A stretch of 33,836 nt of DNA from Halomonas colorata. Its GTDB lineage: Bacteria; Pseudomonadota; Gammaproteobacteria; Pseudomonadales; Halomonadaceae. This document shows positions 6,328-15,150 of the stretch, piece after piece; the stretch's first letter is position 1; every line of letters begins with the position of its first letter. A model generated the notes under the pieces. That model did not search any database. It was given only the letters and a program-made list of their open reading frames with translations, and had not been told where the DNA came from. The stretch covers positions 1 to 33,836 of the forward strand of contig NZ_JABUZA010000045.1 in NCBI RefSeq assembly GCF_014897985.1, given 5' to 3'. Made by a program: the position numbers and the translations under genes.

Positions 6328-8349
6328 ATGCTTGATACCCTTCTGCCGATTCTGCTGTTTTCTGCGCTCGCGCTTGCCGCCATCGGTGCCGTGCGCCGGG
6401 TGCGCCTGTGGCGCCAGGGGCGGCCCTCTCCTGTACCAACTATCAGCGGCCTAATGCAGGTTCCCAGGCGCTACCTGGTAGACCTGCACCACGTCGTCGA
6501 GCGGGACAAGTACATTTCACACACCCACGTGGCCACTGCCGGCGGTTTTGTGCTGGCCGCGTTACTGGCTATCGTGGTTCACGGCTTTGGCCTGGACAGC
6601 ACGATTCTTGCCTGGGTTCTGCTAGCCGCCACCATCAGCATGTTCATAGGCAGCCTGCTGGTCGCCAAGCGGCGCAGCCCGCCGCCCTCACGGCTCTCCA
6701 AGGGCCCGTGGATGCGTCTGCCCAAGAGCCTGATGGCATTTTCCATCGGCATGTTCGTAGTCACCCTGCCCACCGCGGGTATTCTGCCTGAAGGCATTTT
6801 CCAGAGCGGCGCGGGCTGGATCGCGGCCTTAGTGCTGGCCGCGGTCATCGTCTGGGGCCTGGGCGAGATGTTCTTCGGCATGACCTGGGGCGGACCGATG
6901 AAGCACGCCTTTGCTGGCGCCCTGCACCTGGCCTTCCATCGTCGCCCGGAGCGCTTTTCAAATCGCGCTGGAGGGGAGCACCGGTCAACCGGCCTCAAGC
7001 CGCTGGCGCTTGATGACGACCGGACAAAACTGGGCGTCGAAGTGCCGGCCGACTTCACCTGGAACCAGCTTTTAGGTTTCGATGCCTGCGTCCAGTGCGG
7101 GCGCTGTGAAGCCGTTTGTCCGGCTTTTGCCGCTGGCCAGCCGCTTAACCCCAAGAAGTTGATTCAGGATATGGTGGTCGGCATGGCCGGCGGCAGCGAT
7201 GCCAACTACGCAGGCTCCCCTTACCCCGGCAAGCCGGTGGGCGAGCATGCTGGTACGCCTCACGGGCCGATTGTGGACCGTGCGGGCGGCGCGCTGGTGG
7301 ATGCCGAAACACTGTGGTCCTGCACCACCTGCCGCGCCTGCGTAGAAGAGTGTCCGATGATGATCGAGCATGTGGATGCCATCGTCGATATGCGCCGCTT
7401 TCTAACGCTTGAGCACGGCAACACGCCCAACAAGGGCGCGGAGGTGCTGGATAACCTGATCGCCACAGATAACCCGGGCGGCTTTGATCCGGATTCGCGC
7501 CTGCACTGGGCGGCGGATCTCAACCTGCCGCTGATGGCCGACAAGCGCGAAGCCGAAGTGCTGCTGTGGTTGGGCGACGGCGTGTTCGACATGCGCAACC
7601 AGCGCACCCTGCGCGCCTTTATCAGTGTGCTGCGTGCCGCGAACGTGGATTTTGCCGTACTGGGTACCGAGGAGCGCGACAGCGGCGACGTGGCAAGGCG
7701 CCTGGGCGATGAAGCCACCTTCCAGAGCCTGGCCAAACGCAATATCAGAACGCTTGCCCAGTATCGCTTTTCGCGCATCGTTACCTGCGACCCGCACAGT
7801 TTCCACGTGCTGAAAAACGAGTATGGGGAACTTGGAACGCCGGAGACACCTGCTGATTATCATGTGCAGCACCACAGCACCTATATCAACGAGCTGGTAC
7901 TCGCTGACAAGCTCACCTTCAAGGCCTGGAAAGGCGGCAGCGTGACCTACCATGACCCGTGTTATCTCGGCCGCTACAACGGCGAGTACGAAGCCCCTCG
8001 GGACGTACTCCGTGCACTCGGCATTGAAGTAAAAGAGATGGCCCGCTCCGGCTACCGCTCGCGCTGCTGCGGCGGTGGTGGCGGCGCACCAATCACCGAT
8101 ATCCCCGGCAAACAGCGTATCCCCGATATGCGTATGGAAGATGTTCGCGAAACCGGTGCTGACCTGGTTGCGGTGGGCTGCCCGCAGTGTACTGCCATGC
8201 TTGAAGGCGTTGTTGAGCCCCGTGCTGACATCAAGGATATTGCCGAGCTGGTCGCCGATGCGTTGATCATCAAAACGCCTGACGACAAGGCGACCCAAAG
8301 TAAGCCCGCGCCAGCAGCATCGCGCACCGTCCTGGAGGCAACGCCATGA
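6328..8349 (+). CDS. dgcB: DgcB, membrane-anchored iron-sulfur subunit of dimethylglycine demethylase
   Basis: 673 aa from the ATG at 6328, which has a strong GAGAGGAG Shine-Dalgarno; an upstream in-frame ATG at 6286 lacks one and falls in the hairpin. The N-terminal third has several hydrophobic segments (about residues 3-20, 70-112, 130-190), a likely membrane anchor. Two 4Fe-4S motifs follow: Cys254/257/260/264 and Cys332/335/338/342. The C-terminal part carries one complete CX34-CCG-X35-CXXC motif (Cys545, Cys580-581, Cys618, Cys621), as in heterodisulfide reductase HdrB and GlpC-type proteins. It probably relays electrons from DgcA or ETF to the quinone pool. The stop overlaps the etfA start (ATGA), indicating translational coupling. 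Confidence 0.92.
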   Translation: MLDTLLPILLFSALALAAIGAVRRVRLWRQGRPSPVPTISGLMQVPRRYLVDLHHVVERDKYISHTHVATAGGFVLAALLAIVVHGFGLDSTILAWVLLAATISMFIGSLLVAKRRSPPPSRLSKGPWMRLPKSLMAFSIGMFVVTLPTAGILPEGIFQSGAGWIAALVLAAVIVWGLGEMFFGMTWGGPMKHAFAGALHLAFHRRPERFSNRAGGEHRSTGLKPLALDDDRTKLGVEVPADFTWNQLLGFDACVQCGRCEAVCPAFAAGQPLNPKKLIQDMVVGMAGGSDANYAGSPYPGKPVGEHAGTPHGPIVDRAGGALVDAETLWSCTTCRACVEECPMMIEHVDAIVDMRRFLTLEHGNTPNKGAEVLDNLIATDNPGGFDPDSRLHWAADLNLPLMADKREAEVLLWLGDGVFDMRNQRTLRAFISVLRAANVDFAVLGTEERDSGDVARRLGDEATFQSLAKRNIRTLAQYRFSRIVTCDPHSFHVLKNEYGELGTPETPADYHVQHHSTYINELVLADKLTFKAWKGGSVTYHDPCYLGRYNGEYEAPRDVLRALGIEVKEMARSGYRSRCCGGGGGAPITDIPGKQRIPDMRMEDVRETGADLVAVGCPQCTAMLEGVVEPRADIKDIAELVADALIIKTPDDKATQSKPAPAASRTVLEATP

Positions 8350-9623
8350 GCGAGCTTGTTCGTCGCGACCCTCGCAAAGCGTGGATCGCCCGTAACCGTC
8401 TGCACCCGCAGCACCTTGAGGTGCTGGCCGAACTGGGTGGCGGCGCGGTGGCCAGTGAATGGATGGGGCCCAACGGCGTGATGCGCCGTAACCCCCACGC
8501 GGTCGGTTTTATAGGCCCCAACGGCATTCGGCGTATCGATCGCAGCGGCGCCCAGCAGGCAGCCCAGGCGCCGGGGCGCAGTACTGAGGCCAAGGATGCA
8601 CGACGGCACGTGGTTATCGATGCGCCAGCGTTTATGGTGGCGGTGGTGCCCGATATGGCCGGCGGGCGTCTTTCATCTCACGACCGTGATTTGCTGGGGC
8701 TTGCCCGCCAGCTGGCCGACGCTGACCCGGCCCAACCCGGCGCCGTGCTGGCGATCGTGTTTGGCGAGCATAAAGAAACCGCCTTTGATGAGGCGGGCAT
8801 TGACCGGCTAATGCATCTGGAAGGTGAGCGCTTCTCGGGCTATCTGCCTGAGCTTAGCGTCGCCACCCTGCAAGGCGTTGATCGTGAAATGGCGCCCCGC
8901 TACTGGCTACTGCCCGACTCAAGCGTCGGCGGTGAGCTGGGCCGACGCCTCGCTGCACGGCTTGGCGAGCGCCCGGCCGCTCAGGTCTGGCAGGTCGAGG
9001 CAGACGCTGAAAGCGCGACCGGCTGGCGCTGTACCGCGCGTGGTGCAGCGGGTAGAAGCGATATTACCCGCAGCCTGCCCCGTATCGTGCTGGCCCTGGC
9101 CGAGTGCGCCGACCCGGTCAGCGAGACCCGCCACGCGGCGGAGCCGATCGCGCTTTCCCAAGGCCTTCCCGATGTGCTCGGACGTATCGAGGATATGGGC
9201 GAAGTGGCGGTTGACCCGGCCAGCGTGTCGCTCGCTGAAGCTGAATTCATTCTGTCCGCCGGTAACGGCGTCAAGGATTGGGACAGCTATCACCACGCTG
9301 CCGACGTACTCGGCGCCACCAAGGGCGCGTCACGCGTGGCGGTGGACGACGGCTTTATGCCGCGGGATCGCCAGGTAGGCGCCACCGGCACCTGGGTATC
9401 TGCCCGCGTCTACGTGGCGATTGGAATCTCCGGCGCCATCCAGCACCTTCAGGGCATTCAGAGCTGCGACAAGGTCGTGGCCGTCAACCTCGACGAAGGC
9501 TGCGACATGGTCAAGCGCGCTGATCTTGCCGTGATCGGCGATGCCAGCGCCGTGCTCGCCGCACTAGTGAAACGCGTCGAGCAGTACCGCGCCGAGCAGC
9601 AGGAGAACCGCGATGCCGCATGA
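8346..9623 (+). CDS. etfA: Electron transfer flavoprotein alpha subunit, betaine-locus type
   Basis: 425 aa, about 110 longer than a housekeeping ETF alpha because of an N-terminal extension. It forms an FAD-carrying heterodimer with EtfB and is expected to take electrons from the dimethylglycine demethylase (possibly sarcosine oxidation too). The C-terminal FAD domain (about 300-410) is clear: GASRVAVDDGFMPRDRQVGATG and AIGISGAIQHLQGI. The usual SGGRG reads SAGNG (304-308), and the terminal APIF-type motif is replaced by GCDMV, so it is a divergent paralogue. It overlaps dgcB by 4 bp and etfB by 11 bp. The chain is alpha because it holds the FAD-binding domain. Confidence 0.9.
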   Translation: MSELVRRDPRKAWIARNRLHPQHLEVLAELGGGAVASEWMGPNGVMRRNPHAVGFIGPNGIRRIDRSGAQQAAQAPGRSTEAKDARRHVVIDAPAFMVAVVPDMAGGRLSSHDRDLLGLARQLADADPAQPGAVLAIVFGEHKETAFDEAGIDRLMHLEGERFSGYLPELSVATLQGVDREMAPRYWLLPDSSVGGELGRRLAARLGERPAAQVWQVEADAESATGWRCTARGAAGRSDITRSLPRIVLALAECADPVSETRHAAEPIALSQGLPDVLGRIEDMGEVAVDPASVSLAEAEFILSAGNGVKDWDSYHHAADVLGATKGASRVAVDDGFMPRDRQVGATGTWVSARVYVAIGISGAIQHLQGIQSCDKVVAVNLDEGCDMVKRADLAVIGDASAVLAALVKRVEQYRAEQQENRDAA

Positions 9624-10437
9624 TGTCAGTAACACAAATGCCAAATCATCCACACCGAGCGGATTAAACGTTACCGTGCTGGTCTCAGTAGGTCGCCATC
9701 CGCTGACCGCGCGAGCCCGCCGCTCAGATCAGGACGCCCGCGCCGTGGAAATGGCCCTGACCCTGCAAAGCGCTTCGGTCAGCCTGCTGCATGCAGGCCA
9801 GCAGGATAGTGAAAACGAAGAGGCCATCCGCGGCTATCTCGGCATGGGTATCGACTCTGTCGACTTGATCGAACAAAAACCCCAGGCCGATGTAATACCT
9901 GCGCTGGCCAAAGCGCTGCGCGCAAGCGCTGCGCAACTGGTGCTGACCGGCACCCGCGCTGAAACCGGCGAGGCCTCGGGCATAACGCCTTACCTGCTGG
10001 CAGAGGCGCTGGGCTGGCCGATCATTACCGGCCTGGCCGCAGTCGAGAAAATCGAGCAGGGTACGGCGGTGGTGCTTCAGGCCCTACCCCGCGGCAAGCG
10101 CCGGCGCCTGCGCATTCGCCTGCCGGCGATTGCCACCGTGGATAGTAGCGCGCCTCCAGCACGTCAGAGCGCCTTCGGCCCGGCCAAACGTGGCGAGCTA
10201 GCTATCCACCTAGAACCCAGCGCGATCGATGAAGCGCTGGGCACGTGGCACATTCAGCCAGCACGCAAACGCCCCAAACGGCTCAAGATCGTCAAGTCCT
10301 CCTCGGCGCGCGACCGCTTCAAGGCTGCCGCCGCCAAAGCCGATGGCGGCGGTGGGCAAACGCTTAACGATGTCACCCCAGAACAGGGCGCCGAGGCGAT
10401 CTTCAAACTGCTCAAGGAGGAAGGGGTACTGCGCTAG
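9613..10437 (+). CDS. etfB: Electron transfer flavoprotein beta subunit, betaine-locus type
   Basis: 274 aa, cytoplasmic partner of EtfA. The ETF adenine-nucleotide-binding fold runs from about residue 20 (VTVLVSVGRHPLTARARR) through DARAVEMALTL, the recognition-loop region, and ALPRGKRRRLRIRLPAIATV at about 155-175. An N-terminal leader of about 18 residues and a basic C-terminal tail are additional to housekeeping EtfB. The ATG lies inside the end of etfA (11-bp overlap) with AGGAG just upstream. It is the last gene of the rightward dgc run; a strong terminator follows 30 bp later. Assignment as beta rests on partner context and these motifs. Confidence 0.88.
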   Translation: MPHDVSNTNAKSSTPSGLNVTVLVSVGRHPLTARARRSDQDARAVEMALTLQSASVSLLHAGQQDSENEEAIRGYLGMGIDSVDLIEQKPQADVIPALAKALRASAAQLVLTGTRAETGEASGITPYLLAEALGWPIITGLAAVEKIEQGTAVVLQALPRGKRRRLRIRLPAIATVDSSAPPARQSAFGPAKRGELAIHLEPSAIDEALGTWHIQPARKRPKRLKIVKSSSARDRFKAAAAKADGGGGQTLNDVTPEQGAEAIFKLLKEEGVLR

Positions 10438-10467
10438 GTAATGAGTGCTTCTAGTGATGTGATTTTC

Positions 10468-10494
10468 AGCCCGCCGACCGGCGGGCTTTCTTTT
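10468..10494 (+). terminator. Rho-independent terminator of the dgc-etf run
   Basis: A perfect 8-bp GC-rich stem (10468-10475 with 10480-10487), loop gacc, then ttctttt. It marks the end of the dipeptidase-etfB transcription unit. Confidence 0.9.
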
Positions 10495-10519
10495 ACGTAA
10501 CGATTGCGTTGAAGCACGC

Positions 10520-10627
10520 GGCAGTCTCGAGTAACTCGTAGCGAGGGTCTTTCGCCAAGGATGGCGAAAGTAGCGCCCAAGGAAGGGTTCACAGCGCCCT
10601 CGCGTAGAGTTACTCGAGTCCGCTGCC
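10520..10627. repeat. Nested hairpin element, probable interspersed extragenic repeat
   Basis: Outer arms of 22 bp (10526-10547 and 10597-10618) are inverted copies with a few mismatches; the ctcgagtaactc half is perfect. An inner perfect hairpin, ctttcgcc-aaggat-ggcgaaag, spans 10549-10570. Flanks ggcag and ctgcc extend the outer pairing. It sits between the etfB terminator and the convergent transporter gene. Its modular hairpin form resembles REP/BIME-like repeats. I see only one copy in this window. Confidence 0.6.
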
Positions 10628-10681
10628 CACCAAATCTGGCTTTAATGGCCCCAAACGGATTTAAACCATTCACACAGCCGC

Positions 10682-11584
10682 TTACTTTCCTACAAACCCC
10701 GGATAAAGCCGCAAACGCTGCCTTTCCCGGTGCAGGCCAATCCCCGCATGCGCCACTAGCACGGTGATGACCATTGCCCCACCCGCCAGCGTCGAGGCCG
10801 TAGGCTCTTCGCCAAGCCACCACCACACCCACAGCGTGCCCAACGCCGTTTCCACCAGATAGAAAAGCGCCACCTCGGTCGACGGTAGATAGCGCGTGGC
10901 GCTGTTGATCAGCACGGTAGCCAGCGGCATCTGGATAAGCCCCATCACAGCGAGTACGCCGTAGCGCGGAGCATCCAACGAAAATGGCGCGGCCAAAGGC
11001 AGCGCGATGGCCGCCGAAAGCAAGCCCCCGCCGGCAATCACCACGATACGGTCAATATCGGGATAGCGGCGCAGCACCGTTAGATTGCCCCCGATCGCCA
11101 GTGCCGCAGCCAGAGCATACAAGTTGCCCACCAGCATCCCCGTGGCGCCCTCGCCCATAAAGACCAGGCTCATGCCCAGCATGCAGATGACAATCGCCAC
11201 CAGCGTTCGCAAGGCAACACGCTCTTTGAGAAACACCCGTGAAAACAGTGCGGCGAAAAGCGGCGCAGTGCTAAGAATCACCACCACGTTAGCCACGCTG
11301 GCGTTCATCACCGCGAGCACGAAAAGCGCTGAAATCAGCCCCAGCAGTATTGCCGAGACCAGCGACGAGAACGGATTAGCGCGCAGCCTGACCAGCCGGT
11401 TGCCTACCAGGCACAACAGCCCCAGCACGCTGAACATCAGAAAGCCGCGCCAAAAAACGATGGTCCACCCATCGGTATCCGCCAGGCGGATCAGCAGGCC
11501 GTCGAAGCTGAGAAACACCACGCCCAGTATCACCATAAGCAGACCGCGTTGGTAAGGACCGCGTTGGTAAGGACTTAGCTGCAT
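10682..11584 (-). CDS. EamA/DMT-superfamily transporter
   Basis: 300 aa inner-membrane protein with about ten hydrophobic segments in two EamA-like halves. The first half opens with LLMVILGVVFLSFDGLLIRL; the second carries PLATVLINSATRYLPSTEVALFYLVETALGTLWVW, typical of DMT metabolite exporters. The substrate cannot be told from sequence. GGGAG precedes the ATG at 11584; a second ATG lies in frame 16 codons later (MVILGV). Near the start an exact 15-bp duplication encodes PYQRG twice. It converges with etfB and lies 87 bp downstream of the SSS gene, with a terminator between, so it probably has its own promoter or depends on read-through. Confidence 0.85.
   Translation of the reverse strand: MQLSPYQRGPYQRGLLMVILGVVFLSFDGLLIRLADTDGWTIVFWRGFLMFSVLGLLCLVGNRLVRLRANPFSSLVSAILLGLISALFVLAVMNASVANVVVILSTAPLFAALFSRVFLKERVALRTLVAIVICMLGMSLVFMGEGATGMLVGNLYALAAALAIGGNLTVLRRYPDIDRIVVIAGGGLLSAAIALPLAAPFSLDAPRYGVLAVMGLIQMPLATVLINSATRYLPSTEVALFYLVETALGTLWVWWWLGEEPTASTLAGGAMVITVLVAHAGIGLHRERQRLRLYPGFVGK
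11542..11571 (-). repeat. Exact 15-bp tandem duplication inside the EamA gene
   Basis: Two identical adjacent 15-bp copies (11542-11556 and 11557-11571) keep the frame and duplicate residues PYQRG just after the start codon. This looks like recent slippage. Confidence 0.9.
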
Positions 11585-11602
11585 TACATTGTCTCCCGGT
11601 TG

Positions 11603-11640
11603 GCAAAAAAGATAACCGCCCGCCCAATGGGCGAGCGGTT
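11603..11640 (-). terminator. Rho-independent terminator of the SSS symporter gene
   Basis: A 12-bp stem (11614-11625 with 11629-11640, one mismatch or wobble) with a 3-nt loop is followed on the minus strand by a run of T (complement of 11605-11610). Confidence 0.85.
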
Positions 11641-11671
11641 AAGCCTGACAGCCGATGAATGGCTTCCCCGA

Positions 11672-13411
11672 CTAGCTGGTCATGCGCGCGGCTAATGCCT
11701 TCTGCTGGCGAGGGCGAACCACCCAGAAGCCCACTGCCCCAGCCATCAATAACATGCTGCCACAGCCAATCGCCAGGGCGTAGCCGCCCTGCACGGCACT
11801 GGCATCCACATTAAACTGAGTGGCAAACCCAGCCAGCGTCACCGCATACTGCTGCCACAGGAATATTCCGATGGCCACACCGGACAGCATGGTGCAGAGC
11901 GCAATCAAACGCGTACCCGTCATCCAGCCGCTGACGGCCTGGGCATCAAACTCATGCAGAAACGCCTGGTAGACTTTTTCGGCCTGGGTAACGCGGGTTA
12001 CACGAGAGGCCAGCACAATCGCCACAAGCGCCATCAGCGTGCTCAGCAGCACCGGGTGCAGATGCACCGGTAGGCTAAGCCACTCGGCCTGAATCATCAT
12101 CGAGATCGCAACATTGCCCACAAATCCCACCGCTAAGCCCCAGCCAGCGCCCGCAGCGGTAATGCGCTTGCTCCAGATACTCATCAGCGCCACCGGCCCC
12201 CAGGAGGAAGCAAACAGCGTAGCGGCAAACCACACCACCGACATCACCGCCGGCGGCTGGAATAGCGCCAGCAACAGCGCGATCAACCCCGCCGCCAGCA
12301 CTGCGATACGGCTTTTGCGCATGGCCGATTTCTCATCCAGCGAAGCGGGCAAGATATCGTTGGAAAGGCTAAAGCCTATGATCGACAGAAACGTCGAGCA
12401 GGACGACAGCCCCGCGGCGAACACGCCGGTCAAAATGACCACGCCAAGCCAGGTCGGCAGTATGTTGAGCGCCACCCAGATCATGGAGCGTTCAGGATCA
12501 AGCCCTGAATCGTAAAGGTTGATCGCCGCGCCGGTCATCATCATCAAGGCGTAGAAAATCGCCAGCGCCACGGCGGTAAGCATGGCCGAGCGCATCACTA
12601 CGTGTTCATTGCGCGCCATCAGATAACGGCTGGACTGCCAGGGGCTTGCCGCTAGCACCGCCGCCCACACCAGACCCAGCGTCAAGCCCCAGGTCAGCGC
12701 CTCGCCAGGCGAGGAGAAGCTTGCGTTCGGGCCTTCCAGCACACCGTGCCACAGCGCGATGCCGGGTTTATCGGTCTGGTTAAGCAGCCCCTCAACCACG
12801 CCGTTCCAACCGCCCAGGTCCTGGATCACATAGATTGAGCCGCCCAGGGCTGCCAGCGAAAAGATCACGAACATGATCGTATCGGTGAGCATGACACCGG
12901 GCGAGCCCGAATAGAGGATAAAGCCGGTGTAGGTCGCCCATACTAGTACAAGACCCACCCAGTACGGCATGCCGGTCAGCTCGGAGAACATGATACCCGC
13001 GCCCTGCATGACACCCAGCAGATACGCGCCCAGGCCGATGATGGTGGTCAGCCCGGCGATCACCTGAACGCGGCGCGAGGCAAAACGCTTGCCAAAGAAT
13101 TCCGGCACGGTTCGCGCTCCGCTGCGGCGCAGATAACGGCCAAACACCAGTGCGCCCAGTAGGCATCCCGAGGTGCTGATGGCGGCAAAGATGAGCATGA
13201 CAAACGGATAGCCCTGATAGGCAAAGCCCGTTTCGCCCAGAAAGGCGCTGGTGCTCAAATAGCTTGCCACCAGCGTACCCAGGATAAAAAACGTCGGCGC
13301 ATTACGACCGGCCACCAGATAATCATCCAGGCCCTTGACGCGCCGCCCAGCTAGATGTCCGACAACAAAATAGCCAACCAGGCTGAGCAGTATTGCGATG
13401 GTGTAGATCAT
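11672..13411 (-). CDS. Sodium:solute symporter (SSS family)
   Basis: 579 aa, about 13 transmembrane segments. The N-terminus fits the SSS family (GLDDYLVAGRNAP, then SYLSTSAFLGETGFAYQGYP), as do the central LYSGSPGVMLTDTIMFVIF and GVFAAGLSSCSTFLSIIGFSLSNDI segments. Such proteins couple sodium to uptake of organic acids, amino acids or osmolytes; this sequence does not reveal which. Its place between betaine genes suggests a pathway substrate such as dimethylglycine, sarcosine or choline, which is inference. No small DUF485-type partner gene is adjacent. It reads leftward, ends at its own terminator, and is separated from the BCCT gene by 161 bp including a hairpin, so it is probably a separate unit. 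Confidence 0.88.
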   Translation of the reverse strand: MIYTIAILLSLVGYFVVGHLAGRRVKGLDDYLVAGRNAPTFFILGTLVASYLSTSAFLGETGFAYQGYPFVMLIFAAISTSGCLLGALVFGRYLRRSGARTVPEFFGKRFASRRVQVIAGLTTIIGLGAYLLGVMQGAGIMFSELTGMPYWVGLVLVWATYTGFILYSGSPGVMLTDTIMFVIFSLAALGGSIYVIQDLGGWNGVVEGLLNQTDKPGIALWHGVLEGPNASFSSPGEALTWGLTLGLVWAAVLAASPWQSSRYLMARNEHVVMRSAMLTAVALAIFYALMMMTGAAINLYDSGLDPERSMIWVALNILPTWLGVVILTGVFAAGLSSCSTFLSIIGFSLSNDILPASLDEKSAMRKSRIAVLAAGLIALLLALFQPPAVMSVVWFAATLFASSWGPVALMSIWSKRITAAGAGWGLAVGFVGNVAISMMIQAEWLSLPVHLHPVLLSTLMALVAIVLASRVTRVTQAEKVYQAFLHEFDAQAVSGWMTGTRLIALCTMLSGVAIGIFLWQQYAVTLAGFATQFNVDASAVQGGYALAIGCGSMLLMAGAVGFWVVRPRQQKALAARMTS

Positions 13412-13530
13412 AAGAATAGCCGTGGAGTTGTTAATATTGTGTTAGCCATGGTGCAACGCTTCGCCAGCACGCTCATTGTTACCAGCGGCGCTCAATGCAA
13501 CATTTACGACAACCGATAGGTTAACCAAAC

Positions 13531-13553
13531 GGGGCGTCACTAATTGACGCCCC
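13531..13553 (-). terminator. Hairpin terminator of the BCCT gene
   Basis: A perfect 9-bp stem (13531-13539 with 13545-13553) and 5-nt loop lie 20 bp after the BCCT stop codon. On the minus strand the following bases are only moderately T-rich (gtttggtt), so strength is uncertain. Confidence 0.65.
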
Positions 13554-13572
13554 GAATGCAGCCGATACTTGA

Positions 13573-15150
13573 TTATCCAACAGCCTTGGGTATCGCGTTG
13601 AGCTGGCGCCACTCTTTATGGAGCCCCACGTAAAGGCTGAAACACATTAACAAGAGAACCAGCGTAAAGGGTAGCCCCGTGGCCACCGCGCCCGCCTGCA
13701 GCGCGCTAAGTGCCGTGCTCCCCCCGCCATACAGCAGCACACCGGCAATCACACCCTCAAGCGCCGCCCAGAATACCCGCTGGCCCTTGGGCGCATCAGT
13801 TTTGCCGCCGGCAGTGATGCTGTCGATAACCAGCGAGCCGGAGTCCGATGAGGTAATGAAGAACACCAGTACCAGCACGATGGCCAGTGTTGAGGTAATG
13901 CTGGTCAACGGCAGTTGCTCCAGCATATGGAACATGGCAAGCGAGACATCGCTGATGCCGTTTGCAAGCTCCCCCACGCCGTTTTCAGCCTGGAACAGCG
14001 CCGTGTTGCCAAACGCACTCATCCATACCAGCGTAACCAGCGTCGGTACCAGCAGTACAGCAATAAGAAATTCACGCACCGTCCGCCCCCGTGATACGCG
14101 GGCGATAAACATGCCGACAAACGGAGACCAGGAGATCCACCACGCCCAATAGAAGATGGTCCAGCCGTGATACCAGATATCATCGTCGCGGCCAATCCAG
14201 TTCGAAAGCGGCAGCAGGTGACTCATATAGTCCACCGCGGTGGTACCAATGCCCGTCAGAATCATCAGGGTCGGCCCGGCGATAATCACGAACAGCAGCA
14301 GGATCGCCGCAATCACCATATTGATGTTCGAGAACAGCTTGACGCCGCCGTCGAGGCCCCGCCATACCGAAAACAGCGCAATCACGGTAACCACCACGAT
14401 AATCGCCAGCTGCGTGCCGATGGTGTTGGGGATATCAAACAGGTAGGCAAGCCCGCTAGCCGCCTGGGTCGCGCCAAAACCCAGCGAGGTAGCCAGCCCG
14501 AAAATAGTCGCCAGCACCGCCAGGATATCGATGATATGCCCCGCCCAGCCCCGGGTGCGCTCGCCCAGAATCGGGTAAAACGCCGAACGCAGTGTCAGCG
14601 GCAAACCCTTGTTATAAGCGAAGAAGGCTAGTGACAGCCCGACCACGCCATAGATGGCCCAGGGGTGCAGCCCCCAGTGAAACATAGTCGCGCCCATGGC
14701 GGCACTTGCGCCTTCGGGCGTATTGGCTGGAATATTCAGGGGCGTACCGTACCAGTCGGTGTAGTAGGCCACCGGTTCAGCAACGCTCCAGAACATCAGA
14801 CCGATCCCCATGCCCGCCGCAAACAGCATGGCGAACCAGGAGGTGCGCGAGTACTCCGGCTTCGCGTCGCTGCCGCCCAAACGTATCCGCCCGAGTGGCA
14901 AGCAGATCAATAGTAGACAGAACACCACGAAGATATTGCCCGAAATCATGAACAGCCAATCGAAATGCTCGATCGACCAGTTCTTGGCGACTCCCAACTG
15001 GGTATTAGCGGCATCCGGATAGACCAGCGCGTAAAGAATAAACAGCAGAATAGCGAGAGCGGACAGTGGAAAGACGGGGTTATGAAAATCCAGCCCCATG
15101 ACCTGCTTGTTATCCTGACCGGGAGTCAGGACGGGATCATCATGGTCCAT
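13573..15150 (-). CDS. BCCT-family betaine/choline/carnitine transporter
   Basis: 525 aa, about 12 transmembrane segments. The substrate-site glycine motif GMGIGLMFW (residues 113-121) followed by SVAEPV is characteristic, as is WAWWISWSPFVGMFIARVSRGR in the second half. These features, and the betaine degradation genes on both sides, make glycine betaine the likely substrate, with sodium or proton coupling. The C-terminus after the last membrane segment is short, unlike the long osmosensing tails of BetP or ProP, so it may serve nutrition more than osmotic response. Shine-Dalgarno GAGGA precedes the ATG. It is divergent from the small gene at 15344. Gene names vary between species (betT, betP, cbcX-independent carriers), so I give none. 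Confidence 0.92.
   Translation of the reverse strand: MDHDDPVLTPGQDNKQVMGLDFHNPVFPLSALAILLFILYALVYPDAANTQLGVAKNWSIEHFDWLFMISGNIFVVFCLLLICLPLGRIRLGGSDAKPEYSRTSWFAMLFAAGMGIGLMFWSVAEPVAYYTDWYGTPLNIPANTPEGASAAMGATMFHWGLHPWAIYGVVGLSLAFFAYNKGLPLTLRSAFYPILGERTRGWAGHIIDILAVLATIFGLATSLGFGATQAASGLAYLFDIPNTIGTQLAIIVVVTVIALFSVWRGLDGGVKLFSNINMVIAAILLLFVIIAGPTLMILTGIGTTAVDYMSHLLPLSNWIGRDDDIWYHGWTIFYWAWWISWSPFVGMFIARVSRGRTVREFLIAVLLVPTLVTLVWMSAFGNTALFQAENGVGELANGISDVSLAMFHMLEQLPLTSITSTLAIVLVLVFFITSSDSGSLVIDSITAGGKTDAPKGQRVFWAALEGVIAGVLLYGGGSTALSALQAGAVATGLPFTLVLLLMCFSLYVGLHKEWRQLNAIPKAVG

Noticed and set aside
7402..8298. 298-codon minus-strand frame opposite dgcB
   Set aside because: Opposite the conserved iron-sulfur half of DgcB and without motifs of its own.
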